Assembly: GCF_900114385.1 (NCBI RefSeq)
Contig: NZ_FOSW01000009.1
Coordinates: forward strand, 62,001-126,000
DNA: 64,000 bases
Direction: 5' to 3'
Origin: Geodermatophilus ruber
GTDB taxonomy: Bacteria; Actinomycetota; Actinomycetes; Mycobacteriales; Geodermatophilaceae
This document shows positions 41,339 to 49,642 of the stretch, piece after piece (the first letter of the stretch is position 1; each line of letters starts with the position of its first letter). A program made the position numbers and the translations under genes. The notes below the pieces were generated by a model, which was given only the letters and a program-made list of their open reading frames with translations, ran no database searches and was not told the DNA's origin.

Positions 41339-42127
41339 GTGACCGGATCCTTCCCGCCCACCCCCGAGTACGGCGCCGTTCCGCAGTACCCGATCGAGTC
41401 GGTGGACAACGCCCTGCGGGTGCTGCTGCTGCTCGGCGAGAACCCGAGGCTGCGGCTGACCGACGTCAGCCAGTACCTGGGGGTGGCCTCGTCCACCGCG
41501 CACCGGTTGCTGGCCATGCTCCAGTACCGGGGATTCGTCCGGCAGGACAGCGCCACGCGCGGGTACGTCCCGGGGCCGACGCTCGACGGCCTGGCCTTCG
41601 GCGTGCTGCGCCGGCTGGACGTGCGCACCCGGGCCCGGCCGGTGCTGGAGCGGCTGAACGCCGAACTGCAGGAGACCATCCACCTGGGTCGGCTCGAGGG
41701 CAGCGACGTCCACTTCATCGACTCCATCGAGAGCGCCCGGGCGCTGCGGGTCGGCGGCCGGCTGGGCCGGTCGATGCCGGCTCACTGCACGTCGACCGGC
41801 AAGGCGCTGCTGGCCGAGCTCACCGACGACGAGCTGCTGCGGCTGTACCCCGGCGAGGACCTCGTCCAGCTGACCCCCCGCTCGATCGGCACGCGGGCTG
41901 CGCTGATGACGGCGCTGGCCGAGATCCGGGAGCAGGGCTACGCGCGCAGCCAGGAGGAGAGCGAGGAGGGGGTCAGCTCGCTGGCCGTGGCGCTGCACTC
42001 GACCCGCTCGCCGCGGCTGGCCATCAACGCCTCGGTCCCGGCCAGCCGGATGAGCGAGGAGACCCGCGAGATCATCCTCGAGCACCTGGTCGCCGCCGCC
42101 GAGGAGCTCGACCACCTGTTGCTGTAG
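41339..42127 (+). CDS. IclR family transcriptional regulator of the phthalate-type island
   Basis: 262 residues: winged HTH at ~20-80 (Ser-Val-Asp-Asn-Ala-Leu-Arg-Val-Leu; Ala-Ser-Ser-Thr-Ala-His-Arg-Leu-Leu) and a C-terminal ligand domain with Pro-Ala-His-Cys-Thr-Ser-Thr-Gly-Lys-Ala-Leu-Leu-Ala near 150, the IclR signature. It corresponds in position to PhtR of phthalate operons. A -10 box six bases upstream of the GTG and absence of a ribosome site indicate a leaderless mRNA. The shared palindromic motif at its own and three other promoters makes it the likely regulator of 27363-42863. Confidence 0.88.
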   Translation: MTGSFPPTPEYGAVPQYPIESVDNALRVLLLLGENPRLRLTDVSQYLGVASSTAHRLLAMLQYRGFVRQDSATRGYVPGPTLDGLAFGVLRRLDVRTRARPVLERLNAELQETIHLGRLEGSDVHFIDSIESARALRVGGRLGRSMPAHCTSTGKALLAELTDDELLRLYPGEDLVQLTPRSIGTRAALMTALAEIREQGYARSQEESEEGVSSLAVALHSTRSPRLAINASVPASRMSEETREIILEHLVAAAEELDHLLL

Positions 42128-42173
42128 GCCCCGCGCCGATCGTGGGGCCCCGACCGAACGGAGACCCCACCCC

Positions 42174-42863
42174 ATGAGCGCGGAGATCCGCGATCTCGTC
42201 GCCACGTCCTCGCGCGTCCTGGCTGCGGCCGGGCACGCCGACCTGATCTGGGGGCACTCGTCGGCACGTGATCCCGAGGGCCGGGGGGTGTGGATCAAGT
42301 CGGCCGAGTGGGGGCTCGAGGAGGTCACCCCGGAGCGGGTGCACCTGGTCTCTCCGGACGGCAGCGTGCTGGCCGGCGAGGGGGCCCGGCACAGCGAGTA
42401 CCCGATCCACACCGAGATCATGGCGGCGCGGCCGGACGTCGGCGGGGTGGTGCACACCCATCCGCCCCACGCGGTGGCACTGGCCGCCACGGGGCAGGAG
42501 CTGCGGCCGGTCAGCCACGCGGCCAACTACTTCGTCCCGCCCGCGGTGCCGCGCTTCACCGACACCGCCGACCTGATCCTGACCCGGGAGCTGGGGGGAG
42601 CGGTGGCGCGGACGCTCGGCGAGGCCCGGGCGGTGTTCCTCGTCAACCACGGCATCGTCGCGGTGGGGGAGACCCTGCAGGGCGCCACGGTCGCCGCGGT
42701 GCTGCTGGAGCGCGCGTGCCAGCAGCAGCTGCTGACCGCCTCGGCCGGTGGCTGGCCGACCTGGTCGTCGCCGGAGGAGTCCCTGGCCAAGCGGGAGCAC
42801 ATCTACAACGAGCGCGCCGTCGCCGCGGTCTGGGATCACCTGGTCCGCCGGCTCCCGGGGTGA
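42174..42863 (+). CDS. Second class II aldolase/adducin family protein
   Basis: 229 residues with Pro-Ile-His-Thr-Glu-Ile near 80, Val-His-Thr-His-Pro-Pro-His near 95 and Asn-His-Gly-Ile near 160, the expected zinc histidines. Only distantly like the protein at 40535 (different spacing and C-terminus with Lys-Arg-Glu-His-Ile-Tyr-Asn). It may decarboxylate or cleave another dihydroxy aromatic acid or a ring-cleavage product. GGAGA upstream of ATG 42174; its stop overlaps the next start. Confidence 0.75.
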   Translation: MSAEIRDLVATSSRVLAAAGHADLIWGHSSARDPEGRGVWIKSAEWGLEEVTPERVHLVSPDGSVLAGEGARHSEYPIHTEIMAARPDVGGVVHTHPPHAVALAATGQELRPVSHAANYFVPPAVPRFTDTADLILTRELGGAVARTLGEARAVFLVNHGIVAVGETLQGATVAAVLLERACQQQLLTASAGGWPTWSSPEESLAKREHIYNERAVAAVWDHLVRRLPG

Positions 42864-44314
42864 GCGCGGCGGGGCCACGGCGGTCCGGGGTCGAGTCCGC
42901 GCCGGCCCCGGCGCACCGTCGCCGGCTCGCCCGGGCCGCCGACCGGCGTGCCCGGGACCTCGGCCCCCGGCTCATGGTGCCGCTGTGCGCGGGCGCGGTG
43001 CTGAACCCGGTGAACTCCACGATGATCGCCACCGCGCTCGCGCCGATCGGGCGGGAGTTCGCCGTGGGGGCCGGCGCCACCGCCTGGCTGGTGTCGGTCA
43101 TGTACGTCGCCAGCGCCGTCGGGCAGCCGGTCGCCGGCCGGCTCGCGGACCAGTTCGGTCCCCGCCGGGTGTTCCTGGCCGGCGGGCTGCTGGTGGCGGT
43201 CGCCGGCCTGATCGGCGCGCTCGCCCCCACCTTCGGCTGGCTCGTGGCCGCCCGGGTCGTCGTCGGCCTCGGCACCGGCGCCGCCTATCCCGCCGCGGTG
43301 GCCATGGTCCGGGAGCAGGCCGACCGGCTGGGCGTGCCGACCCCGGCCCGGGCCCTCGGGCTGCTGAACACCGCGAGCCTGGTCACCCTGACCGTCGGCC
43401 CCCCGCTGGGCGGCGTGCTGGTGGACACGGTGGGCTGGCGCGCGGTCTTCGCGATCAACGCGCCCCTCGGCCTCCTGGTGACCGCGCTGGGGCTGCGCTA
43501 CCTCCCGCGGTCGCGTCCGAGGGCCCGCACGCTCCCCGCCTGGCGGGTGCTGGACCTGCCGGGAGTCGCGCTGTTCGGCGGCGCCGTCGTGCTGCTGATG
43601 CTCGTCCTCACCACGCTGCCGGCCCCGCCGTGGCCGGTCGTGCTCGGCCTGGCCGGCTGCCTGCTCGCGCTGGTCCTCACCGAGCTGCGCTCCCGCAGCC
43701 CCTTCCTCGACGTGCGGATGCTGGCCGGCAACCCGCCGCTGGTGGTGACCTACCTGCGGGTGGTCCTCACCTTCCTCGTCGTCTACGGGGTGCTCTTCGG
43801 GGTCACGCCGTGGCTGCAGGAGGGGCGGGGCCTGTCGGCGAGCGCGGCCGGCTTCGTGCTGCTGGGCATGTCGGCGGTGGGCACGGTCGCCTCGCTGTTC
43901 GCCGTCCGGGGCCCCCGCCCGTTCTGGCCGCTGTTCGTCCCGGCGCTGGGCCTGCTGGCCGGCAGCCTGTCCCTCACCGTCCTGGACGCGGGCACGCCGG
44001 TCGCCGTGCTGGCCTGCGTGGCCGCCGTGTTCGGGCTCCCGAACGGGATGGGGCAGGTGGCCAACCAGGTCATGGTCTACCGGGCCGCGCCCGCGGAGCA
44101 GGTCGGGGCGGCGACCGGGCTGTCCCGCACCGCCCAGTACACCGGCGCGATGATCGCCACGAGCCTCACCGGCCTGGCCTACGCCCACGGCGTGGACGAC
44201 GCGGGCCTGCACGTGCTGGGCTGGGCCTTCACCGCGGTCGGCGCGGTGCTGGTCACGGTCACGCTGGCCGACCGCAGCCTGCGCCGCCCCCTGGATCCCG
44301 GGGCGCCGCGGTGA
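42860..44314 (+). CDS. MFS transporter, DHA2-like
   Basis: 484 residues, about 13-14 hydrophobic helices after a 45-residue basic N-terminus. Motif A of MFS appears as Gly-Arg-Leu-Ala-Asp-Gln-Phe-Gly-Pro-Arg-Arg near 93, motif C-like Gly-Pro-Pro-Leu-Gly-Gly-Val near 177. DHA2-type proteins are proton-coupled exporters. Coupled (GTGA) to the upstream aldolase-like gene and the downstream EamA protein, so it may export an aromatic intermediate or protect from it. An internal ATG near 42974 is an alternative start that would remove the basic leader. Confidence 0.82.
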   Translation: MSAAGPRRSGVESAPAPAHRRRLARAADRRARDLGPRLMVPLCAGAVLNPVNSTMIATALAPIGREFAVGAGATAWLVSVMYVASAVGQPVAGRLADQFGPRRVFLAGGLLVAVAGLIGALAPTFGWLVAARVVVGLGTGAAYPAAVAMVREQADRLGVPTPARALGLLNTASLVTLTVGPPLGGVLVDTVGWRAVFAINAPLGLLVTALGLRYLPRSRPRARTLPAWRVLDLPGVALFGGAVVLLMLVLTTLPAPPWPVVLGLAGCLLALVLTELRSRSPFLDVRMLAGNPPLVVTYLRVVLTFLVVYGVLFGVTPWLQEGRGLSASAAGFVLLGMSAVGTVASLFAVRGPRPFWPLFVPALGLLAGSLSLTVLDAGTPVAVLACVAAVFGLPNGMGQVANQVMVYRAAPAEQVGAATGLSRTAQYTGAMIATSLTGLAYAHGVDDAGLHVLGWAFTAVGAVLVTVTLADRSLRRPLDPGAPR

Positions 44315-45216
44315 TCGGGGAGGCGCTGGCCGTCGGGTCGCTGCTGCTGTTCAGCGCCAACGTGCTCCTGGTCGGTGCGGCGACGCGGCGGGTGCCCCAG
44401 GACGTCGGCTTCCTGCTGGCGCTGACCAGCAACGTCGGGTTCGCCGGGCTGATCGTGCTCGGCCAGTACACCGTCGGCGGGCAGTCGCTGTCGCCCGAGT
44501 GGGACGCGGTGGGGCTGTTCGCGCTGGGCGGGCTGCTGACCTCCTACCTCGGTCGCTGGTTCTTCTTCCGGTCCGTGACCACCATCGGCCCGACCCGGGC
44601 CAGCGCCCTGCAGATCACCAACCCCGTCTTCGCGGCGCTGGCCGCCTGGGTGCTGCTCGACGAGTCGCTGCCCCCGGTGGCCGTGCTCAGCGGCGTCCTG
44701 GTCCTCGCCGGGCTTTACCTCACCTCCCGGCGGGCGGGCGGTGCCGCGGCGGAGCGCGCGGCGGGCCGCCGCCGGTCCCTGCCGTTTCCGGAGATCGGCC
44801 TGGCGCTGCTGGGTGCCGCGGCGTACGGGCTGGGCAACGTGGCCCGGGGGGCGGGCGTCCGGGACTGGGCGGCGCCGGTGGTCGGCAGCCTGGTGGGGGC
44901 CGCGGCCGGGCTCCTGCTCTACACGCTCGTGAGCACCGATCTGCGCAAGCTGCGCACCGTCGTGGCCGGCGCGGATCCCGTCGGCCGCCGGCTCTGGCTG
45001 CTCTCCGGGGTGCTGACCATCAGCGCGCAGACCTGCCTCATCGCCGCCAGCCTGTTCATCCCGGTCGCGGTCGCCGTCGTCATCTCCGCCGCCCTGCCGA
45101 TCGTCGTGCTGCCGGTCAGCGTCCTGTTCCTGCGCCGCGCCGAGACCGTCGGTGTCGCCACCGGGATCGGCGCGCTGCTGGTCCTCGCCGGCGTGGCCGG
45201 GCTGGTCCTGAGCTGA
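44311..45216 (+). CDS. EamA/DMT family membrane transporter
   Basis: 301 residues with ten hydrophobic helices in two EamA repeats (Ile-Thr-Asn-Pro-Val-Phe-Ala-Ala-Leu near 107, Ser-Ala-Ala-Leu-Pro-Ile-Val-Val near 258). Drug/metabolite transporter superfamily; substrate unknown. GTG 44311 overlaps the MFS stop. Its 3' end meets the remnant of a truncated esterase on the other strand. Confidence 0.8.
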   Translation: MIGEALAVGSLLLFSANVLLVGAATRRVPQDVGFLLALTSNVGFAGLIVLGQYTVGGQSLSPEWDAVGLFALGGLLTSYLGRWFFFRSVTTIGPTRASALQITNPVFAALAAWVLLDESLPPVAVLSGVLVLAGLYLTSRRAGGAAAERAAGRRRSLPFPEIGLALLGAAAYGLGNVARGAGVRDWAAPVVGSLVGAAAGLLLYTLVSTDLRKLRTVVAGADPVGRRLWLLSGVLTISAQTCLIAASLFIPVAVAVVISAALPIVVLPVSVLFLRRAETVGVATGIGALLVLAGVAGLVLS

Positions 45217-45607
45217 GACCGGCGGTCCCTGCCGGCCTCCCGTCGGGGATCAGTTCGGCGGCGTGCGCCCGCAGCCACCGGACCGCCGCCCGGGCGTCGT
45301 CCAGCGGTGCCGGGAAGGTCGCCTGCCCGCTGAGCCGGCACTGGACGGCGGCCACCGCCACCCGGCTGCGGGCCATGGGGACGAGGCGCTGCTCGGCCCG
45401 GTCGGTCCGCGAGCCCCGCATCCAGCCACCGCCGTGCAGCCACACGCACGCGGGCGCCGGACGCATGTCGGGCAGGTACAGGTCCAGCCGCAGGTCCAGC
45501 CCGTCGACCGTGGCGTAGACGACGTCGCGGTGCACGGTCACGCCCTCCGCCGTCGTTTCCCCGCCGCCGTCCTGGAGAGCGGTTCCCGGGGCACGTGACG
45601 TCGTCAT
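45217..45607 (-). pseudogene. Truncated alpha/beta hydrolase (esterase/lipase) remnant
   Basis: From ATG 45607 (GGAGGAGAC upstream) the first ~122 residues match the N-terminal third of a carboxylesterase: Asp-Leu-Tyr-Leu-Pro-Asp, His-Gly-Gly-Gly-Trp (oxyanion hole), Ala-Ala-Val-Arg-Trp-Leu-Arg-Ala-His-Ala. After about 45240 similarity ends and the frame runs as Arg-rich nonsense into the EamA gene to 45116. The serine elbow, acid and histidine are lost, so it cannot be active. A deletion or insertion boundary must lie near 45217-45240. Confidence 0.7.
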
Positions 45608-45644
45608 GTCTCCTCCGTGGTGGTGGGGCGCTGCCGGGAGGGCC

Positions 45645-46409
45645 TCAGCTGAAGGCCATGCCGCCGTCCACGATCAGGGTCTGCCCGGTGATGAAGCCGC
45701 TGCCCCGGGAGCACAGGAACGAGACCGCAGGGCAGAGGTCGGTGGGTTCCATCCGCCGGGGGACGGCGCGTCGCCCGGCGGCGGCCGCCAGGTAGGCGTC
45801 GTCGTTGAGGGCCAGCGTGGCCTCGGTCTCGACGATCCCCGGTGCGATCGCGTTGACGGTGATGCCGTCCTGGCCCACCTCACGGGCCACGCTTCGGGTC
45901 AGCGCGATGACCGCCCCCTTGGAGGCGGTGTAGTGCGCGAAGTAGGGGACACCCATGTGCACGGTGGACGACGCGATGTTGACCACGCGGCCGTGCCCCT
46001 GCCGCTTCATGGCCGGGTGCACCGCGCGCATCCCGAGCCAGACGCCTCGGGTGTTCACCGCCATCACGCGGTCCCACTCCTCGACGGAGATGTCCGTGAA
46101 CGCCCGCTTCGCCCCGAGTCCCTGGTAGACGGCGGCGTTGTTGACGAGCGCGTCGATCCGGCCGTGCCGGTCCAGCGCCGTGGTCACCAGATGGCGCCAC
46201 GACGCCTCGTCGCTCACGTCGGTCCGGACGTGGGTGACGCCCAGACCGTCCGCGTCCCACTCCGCATCCACGACGTCGGCGGCGACGACGGCCGCCCCCT
46301 CGGCCGCGAGATGCCGGGCCAGCGACGCGCCGATGCCCCGGGCCCCCCCGGTGACGAGGACGACCGTCCCCGGTTCGACGGTGCTGTGGAGTGCACTGGG
46401 CCGGTCCAC
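45645..46409 (-). CDS. SDR family oxidoreductase
   Basis: 254 residues, classical SDR: Thr-Gly-Gly-Ala-Arg-Gly-Ile-Gly near 20, Asp at the end of strand 2 (Ala-Ala-Asp-Val-Val-Asp) for NAD, Asn-Asn-Ala, Ile-Ala-Ser-Ser and Tyr-Thr-Ala-Ser-Lys near 160, Gly-Gly-Met C-terminus. GTG 46409 has GAGGAGAGG at 8 bases; an in-frame ATG at 46442 would add 11 unlike residues. Close behind the solute receptor and monooxygenase genes, likely one transcript. Substrate unknown. Confidence 0.82.
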   Translation of the reverse strand: MDRPSALHSTVEPGTVVLVTGGARGIGASLARHLAAEGAAVVAADVVDAEWDADGLGVTHVRTDVSDEASWRHLVTTALDRHGRIDALVNNAAVYQGLGAKRAFTDISVEEWDRVMAVNTRGVWLGMRAVHPAMKRQGHGRVVNIASSTVHMGVPYFAHYTASKGAVIALTRSVAREVGQDGITVNAIAPGIVETEATLALNDDAYLAAAAGRRAVPRRMEPTDLCPAVSFLCSRGSGFITGQTLIVDGGMAFS

Positions 46410-46453
46410 GTCGACGTCCTCTCCTCGTTCTCGTGTCGCCATGTCGATCCCGC

Positions 46454-47428
46454 TCAGGCAGCCGGCAGGAGGGCGTCCAGGTCGGCGGGCTCGGTGAGGC
46501 TGCCGTAGCGGGCCCCGATCTCGGACATGTACTCGAAGGACCCCGTCTCGAGGTCCTGCGGCCACCCGGTCAGCGTGATCGCCTCGGTCAGTTCCGGGCT
46601 GAGCTGGGTGTAGGTGCCGAGGATCCGCCGCGCCTCGTCCGGGTTCTCCGTCGCGTAGGCGAAGGACTCCCGCAGGCCCTCCACGAAGGCATCCACCAAC
46701 TCCGGGTCGGACTGGGCGGTCTCCGCCGTCGTGAAGTAGGCGCCGATGAGCAGCGGGTCGTCCTGAGCCTCGGCGAAGACGCTGGAGAGGCAGCGGCCGC
46801 CCTGCTGGAGCGCGATGGTCTTGAACGGCTCGACCGCCACCGCCGCGTCGACCTGGCCGCTGCCGACGGCCTGGGGGACGTCGGGGTGGGCGATCTCGAG
46901 GAACTCGATGGCCGAGGAGTCGGCGCCCGCGCGGTCGACCAGGTCGCGGATGACCGCGACGTTGATGTTGTTCAGGGTGTTGGTGCTCACCCGGGTCCCG
47001 GGCAGGTCGGCCAGGGACTGCAGCGGGCTGCCCGCGGGCACGAGCACGCAGGCGAAGTCGTCCTCGGGGTCGCCGGTCGACGCGTTCCCCGGGGCGACCA
47101 CCCGGATCGGCAGGCCGGCCTCCTGCGCGACCATCAGGGACAGCGTGTTGCTGAAGGCGAAGTCCTGCTCCCCGCTCACCACGGCGGGGATGAGCGCCGC
47201 GCCACCCTGGCCGGGGACCAGCTCCACGTCCAGGCCGCGGTCCTCGAAGAAGCCCTGTTCGACCCCGAGGTGCAGGGGGGCCACGTCGGCGATGGGGATG
47301 ACCCCGACCGTCACCGAGCGGGGTGAGCCGCTCGAGCCGGCACCGGTCGGCTCACCGTCGCCGCTTCCGCCGCAGGCGGCGAGCAGCACCGAGCAGGACA
47401 GCAGGACGGTCAGGCGCAGGCGGGACAT
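46454..47428 (-). CDS. Lipoprotein solute receptor of an ABC transporter (SsuA/TauA/NMT1 type)
   Basis: 324 residues. Signal peptide with lipobox Leu-Leu-Ala-Ala-Cys20, so membrane-anchored outside. The body is a type 2 binding protein (Val-Gly-Val-Ile-Pro-Ile-Ala-Asp-Val-Ala-Pro-Leu-His-Leu-Gly near 45, Phe-Phe-Glu-Asp-Arg-Gly-Leu) of the nitrate/sulfonate/thiamine-precursor group. No permease or ATPase gene is adjacent. The neighbouring flavin-dependent monooxygenase suggests a sulfonate or similar compound as ligand, by analogy with ssu clusters. Confidence 0.82.
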   Translation of the reverse strand: MSRLRLTVLLSCSVLLAACGGSGDGEPTGAGSSGSPRSVTVGVIPIADVAPLHLGVEQGFFEDRGLDVELVPGQGGAALIPAVVSGEQDFAFSNTLSLMVAQEAGLPIRVVAPGNASTGDPEDDFACVLVPAGSPLQSLADLPGTRVSTNTLNNINVAVIRDLVDRAGADSSAIEFLEIAHPDVPQAVGSGQVDAAVAVEPFKTIALQQGGRCLSSVFAEAQDDPLLIGAYFTTAETAQSDPELVDAFVEGLRESFAYATENPDEARRILGTYTQLSPELTEAITLTGWPQDLETGSFEYMSEIGARYGSLTEPADLDALLPAA

Positions 47429-47487
47429 GGAGAGCCTCTCGACGCTGGGAGGATGGGGGATCGCCCGGTACGGGGAGCGGTGCCCGG

Positions 47488-48630
47488 TCAGGCGGGGGTT
47501 GCCGAACCCGCGACCGACGCCGCGAGCCCGGCCGGGCCCGCGGTCTCCGACCGCACCGCAGGGATGACCTCGTCGCGGAACAGCCGCACGGAGGAGAGGA
47601 CCGTCCCGACGTCGAGGGAGCCCCAGGCGAAGGCGCCGGCGAGGTAGTTGATCCCGCCGACCGTCACGGCTTCGGTGACCTGGGCGGCGACGGTCTCCGG
47701 CGACCCGACGAACAGCTTGCGCTCGGCGACCAGCTGGTCGAAGTCCGCCGGGCCGGTGAACCTGTTGCTGCCGTGCAGGCGCCACAGGTGGGTGAAGCTC
47801 GTGTAGTGGTCGGCGAAGGCGGACCGGGCGATCGCGGCTGCCTCCCGGTCGCTCGCCGCCACGACGACGTGCCGCAGCATGCCGAAGCGCGGCGTCCGGC
47901 CCGGCAGGCTGTAGCGGACCTCGCCGCGGGCCGCGGACTCGCGGAAGTGGGCGAAGAAGATCCGGCTCTGCTCGCGGACCACCTCGAGCGGCGGGGAGGC
48001 GAAGCCGAACCCGAACAGCACGTTGTAGCCCTCGTCGCCCAACCGTGGGATCGAGTCGGCGTTCGACGTCGGGTACCACAGCGGCGGATGCGGACGCTGG
48101 TACACCGGCACGTGCAGCTCGATCTCCTCGGCCGCCGTCCCCTCGGCACCCGGGCGGCGGAACCGGCCGCTCTCCATCGCGGCGACGATGGCCGGGAACA
48201 GCGCCTCGAAGCGCTCGGCGGTGTCCTGAGGGGTCAGCCCGTACATCGCCGCCTCGATGGGCGAGGAGCCCTTGCCCACACCGACGTCCAGCCGCCCGTG
48301 GCTGAGCTGGTCGAGCATGGCGATCTCCTGCACCAGCCGCAGGGGGTCGTAGAGCGGGACGATGAAGGTGGTGGGGGCCAGCCGGATGCGCTCGGTCTCC
48401 CGGGCGGCGGCGGCGATGAACACCGACGGCGAGGGCGCCAGGCCCAGCGGCGTGCCGTGGTGCTCGGCGATGTGGTACGTGCTGAACCCGCCGCGGTCGG
48501 CCTCCGCCAGCACGCGCAGCCGGGCGTCGTAGGTCTGCGCCGTCGGCACCCCGGTGTGCGCGTCGATCCAGTCGAAGAGACCGAACTCCAGGTCCTGCTG
48601 GGGATCCTGCGCGGCCGGCTCTGAGGACAT
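47488..48630 (-). CDS. Luciferase-like (LLM) flavin-dependent oxidoreductase
   Basis: 380 residues of the bacterial-luciferase-like TIM barrel: Phe-Gly-Leu-Phe-Asp-Trp near 17, Ala-Glu-His-His-Gly near 55, Leu-Asp-Gln-Leu-Ser-His-Gly-Arg-Leu-Asp-Val-Gly-Val-Gly-Lys-Gly near 110 (FMN phosphate loop), and a C-terminal Gly-Ser-Pro-Glu-Thr-Val. Uses reduced flavin and O2; substrate unknown. ATG 48630 with GAAGGGG upstream. A promoter is visible at 48752-48781 and a divergently placed MarR gene lies beyond it on the same strand. Confidence 0.85.
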   Translation of the reverse strand: MSSEPAAQDPQQDLEFGLFDWIDAHTGVPTAQTYDARLRVLAEADRGGFSTYHIAEHHGTPLGLAPSPSVFIAAAARETERIRLAPTTFIVPLYDPLRLVQEIAMLDQLSHGRLDVGVGKGSSPIEAAMYGLTPQDTAERFEALFPAIVAAMESGRFRRPGAEGTAAEEIELHVPVYQRPHPPLWYPTSNADSIPRLGDEGYNVLFGFGFASPPLEVVREQSRIFFAHFRESAARGEVRYSLPGRTPRFGMLRHVVVAASDREAAAIARSAFADHYTSFTHLWRLHGSNRFTGPADFDQLVAERKLFVGSPETVAAQVTEAVTVGGINYLAGAFAWGSLDVGTVLSSVRLFRDEVIPAVRSETAGPAGLAASVAGSATPA

Positions 48631-48751
48631 CGTCGTTCCCCTTCGGGATCTGGGCAGGCTCGGACGGCACGTCAGAGCGCGAGGGTGCGCCGACCGGGGC
48701 CGTGTCCCCACCGGACGAGGTGCGCGCCCCCGGCGGGATGTGACGTGGCTC

Positions 48752-48781
48752 ATTCAATCGGCAGGAAAGTTCGTACGTCAA
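48752..48781 (-). promoter_or_regulatory. Promoter of the monooxygenase gene
   Basis: On the minus strand TTGACG (48781-48776) and TTGAAT (48757-48752) are 18 bases apart. The AT-richer text around CGTACG (48772-48777) may hold a MarR operator. Confidence 0.45.
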
Positions 48782-48805
48782 GAAACCTTCTCGACGGCGA
48801 GCCGC

Positions 48806-49258
48806 TCAGTCAGTGGCGACGAACTCCTCGAGGAGCCGGAGGAACACCGCTGTCTTGTCCGGAGGGAGCCGAGCCTCGAACGCCTGGCGCAGCCGCTCCA
48901 CCCGCGGCTCGAGGTCGGCGTGCAGGCGCCGGCCCGACTCGGTGAGCCGCAGCTCGAAGCGGCGCCCGTCCTGGGCGGAGCGTTCCATGGTGAGGTGGCC
49001 GGCGTCCTTGAGCCGGTGGACGACGGCGTGCGTGCTGGCCGGGTCGAGGACGATCAGCCGCGCGATGCTGGCCTGGTCGAGCGGCTCGTGGCGGGCGAGC
49101 GTCGACACGACCGCGTACTGCACCGACGACACCGTGCCCGAGACGTGGCGCGTCCACATCTCGTTGTGCACCTGCCCGGCTCGGCGGATCAGGTGGCCGG
49201 GAAGGTGCGCGAGGTGGGGCGCGACGGCCGGGGCCTCGGCGTCTGCGCTCGTCGCCAC
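48806..49258 (-). CDS. MarR family transcriptional regulator
   Basis: 150 residues: helices around a winged HTH (Leu-Asp-Gln-Ala-Ser-Ile-Ala-Arg-Leu, Asp-Pro-Ala-Ser-Thr-His-Ala-Val-Val, then the wing Ser-Ala-Gln-Asp-Gly-Arg-Arg-Phe-Glu). Homodimeric repressor responding to a phenolic or similar ligand. GTG 49258 has no ribosome site, but TAGACT lies six bases upstream, indicating a leaderless transcript. Likely controls the monooxygenase gene next to it. Confidence 0.85.
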   Translation of the reverse strand: MATSADAEAPAVAPHLAHLPGHLIRRAGQVHNEMWTRHVSGTVSSVQYAVVSTLARHEPLDQASIARLIVLDPASTHAVVHRLKDAGHLTMERSAQDGRRFELRLTESGRRLHADLEPRVERLRQAFEARLPPDKTAVFLRLLEEFVATD

Positions 49259-49409
49259 GGGGTCAGTCTAGGGAGCGGGGTGATCTCGCGGCGGGTTCGG
49301 CGAAGCTTCACCGCACGGTCACGGGACGGTCGCGCAGCGCACGGCGCCCGGCCGCCCGGCATTCCTAGCGTCGTCGCGTCGCAACCACGCACCACTTCCC
49401 AGCCGAGGA

Positions 49410-49622
49410 ATGCCCGTGCCCTCCCGCACTGCCCGTGTCGCCGCCGCGGCGACGTTCGCTGCGCTGCTCACCGTCCCGGCCGGTCCGGCCTGGTCCGCCC
49501 CCGGCGGCGGAGGCCCGCTTGGCCGGCCGACGCTGAGGACGGCCGGCGGAGCCGGGCAGGGCGGAGACGTCGACGTGGTCGGCGATCGTCTGCGGCTGGG
49601 TGCAGATACGTGCCGCGCCTGA
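49410..49622 (+). CDS. Small putative secreted protein or remnant
   Basis: 70 residues from ATG 49410 (or GTG 49416 after GAGGAATGCCC). Residues 1-~30 form a Sec-type signal peptide (Arg-Thr-Ala-Arg, hydrophobic Ala/Leu core, Ala-Trp-Ser-Ala). The ~40-residue remainder is Gly-rich and ends Gly-Ala-Asp-Thr-Cys-Arg-Ala. A TAGCGT box at 49366 could start transcription. It may be a real small exported protein or the beginning of a larger one lost by deletion. The rest of 49259-49409 shows nothing else. Confidence 0.35.
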   Translation: MPVPSRTARVAAAATFAALLTVPAGPAWSAPGGGGPLGRPTLRTAGGAGQGGDVDVVGDRLRLGADTCRA

Positions 49623-49642
49623 CCGTCCCCGGTCGCGCATCG

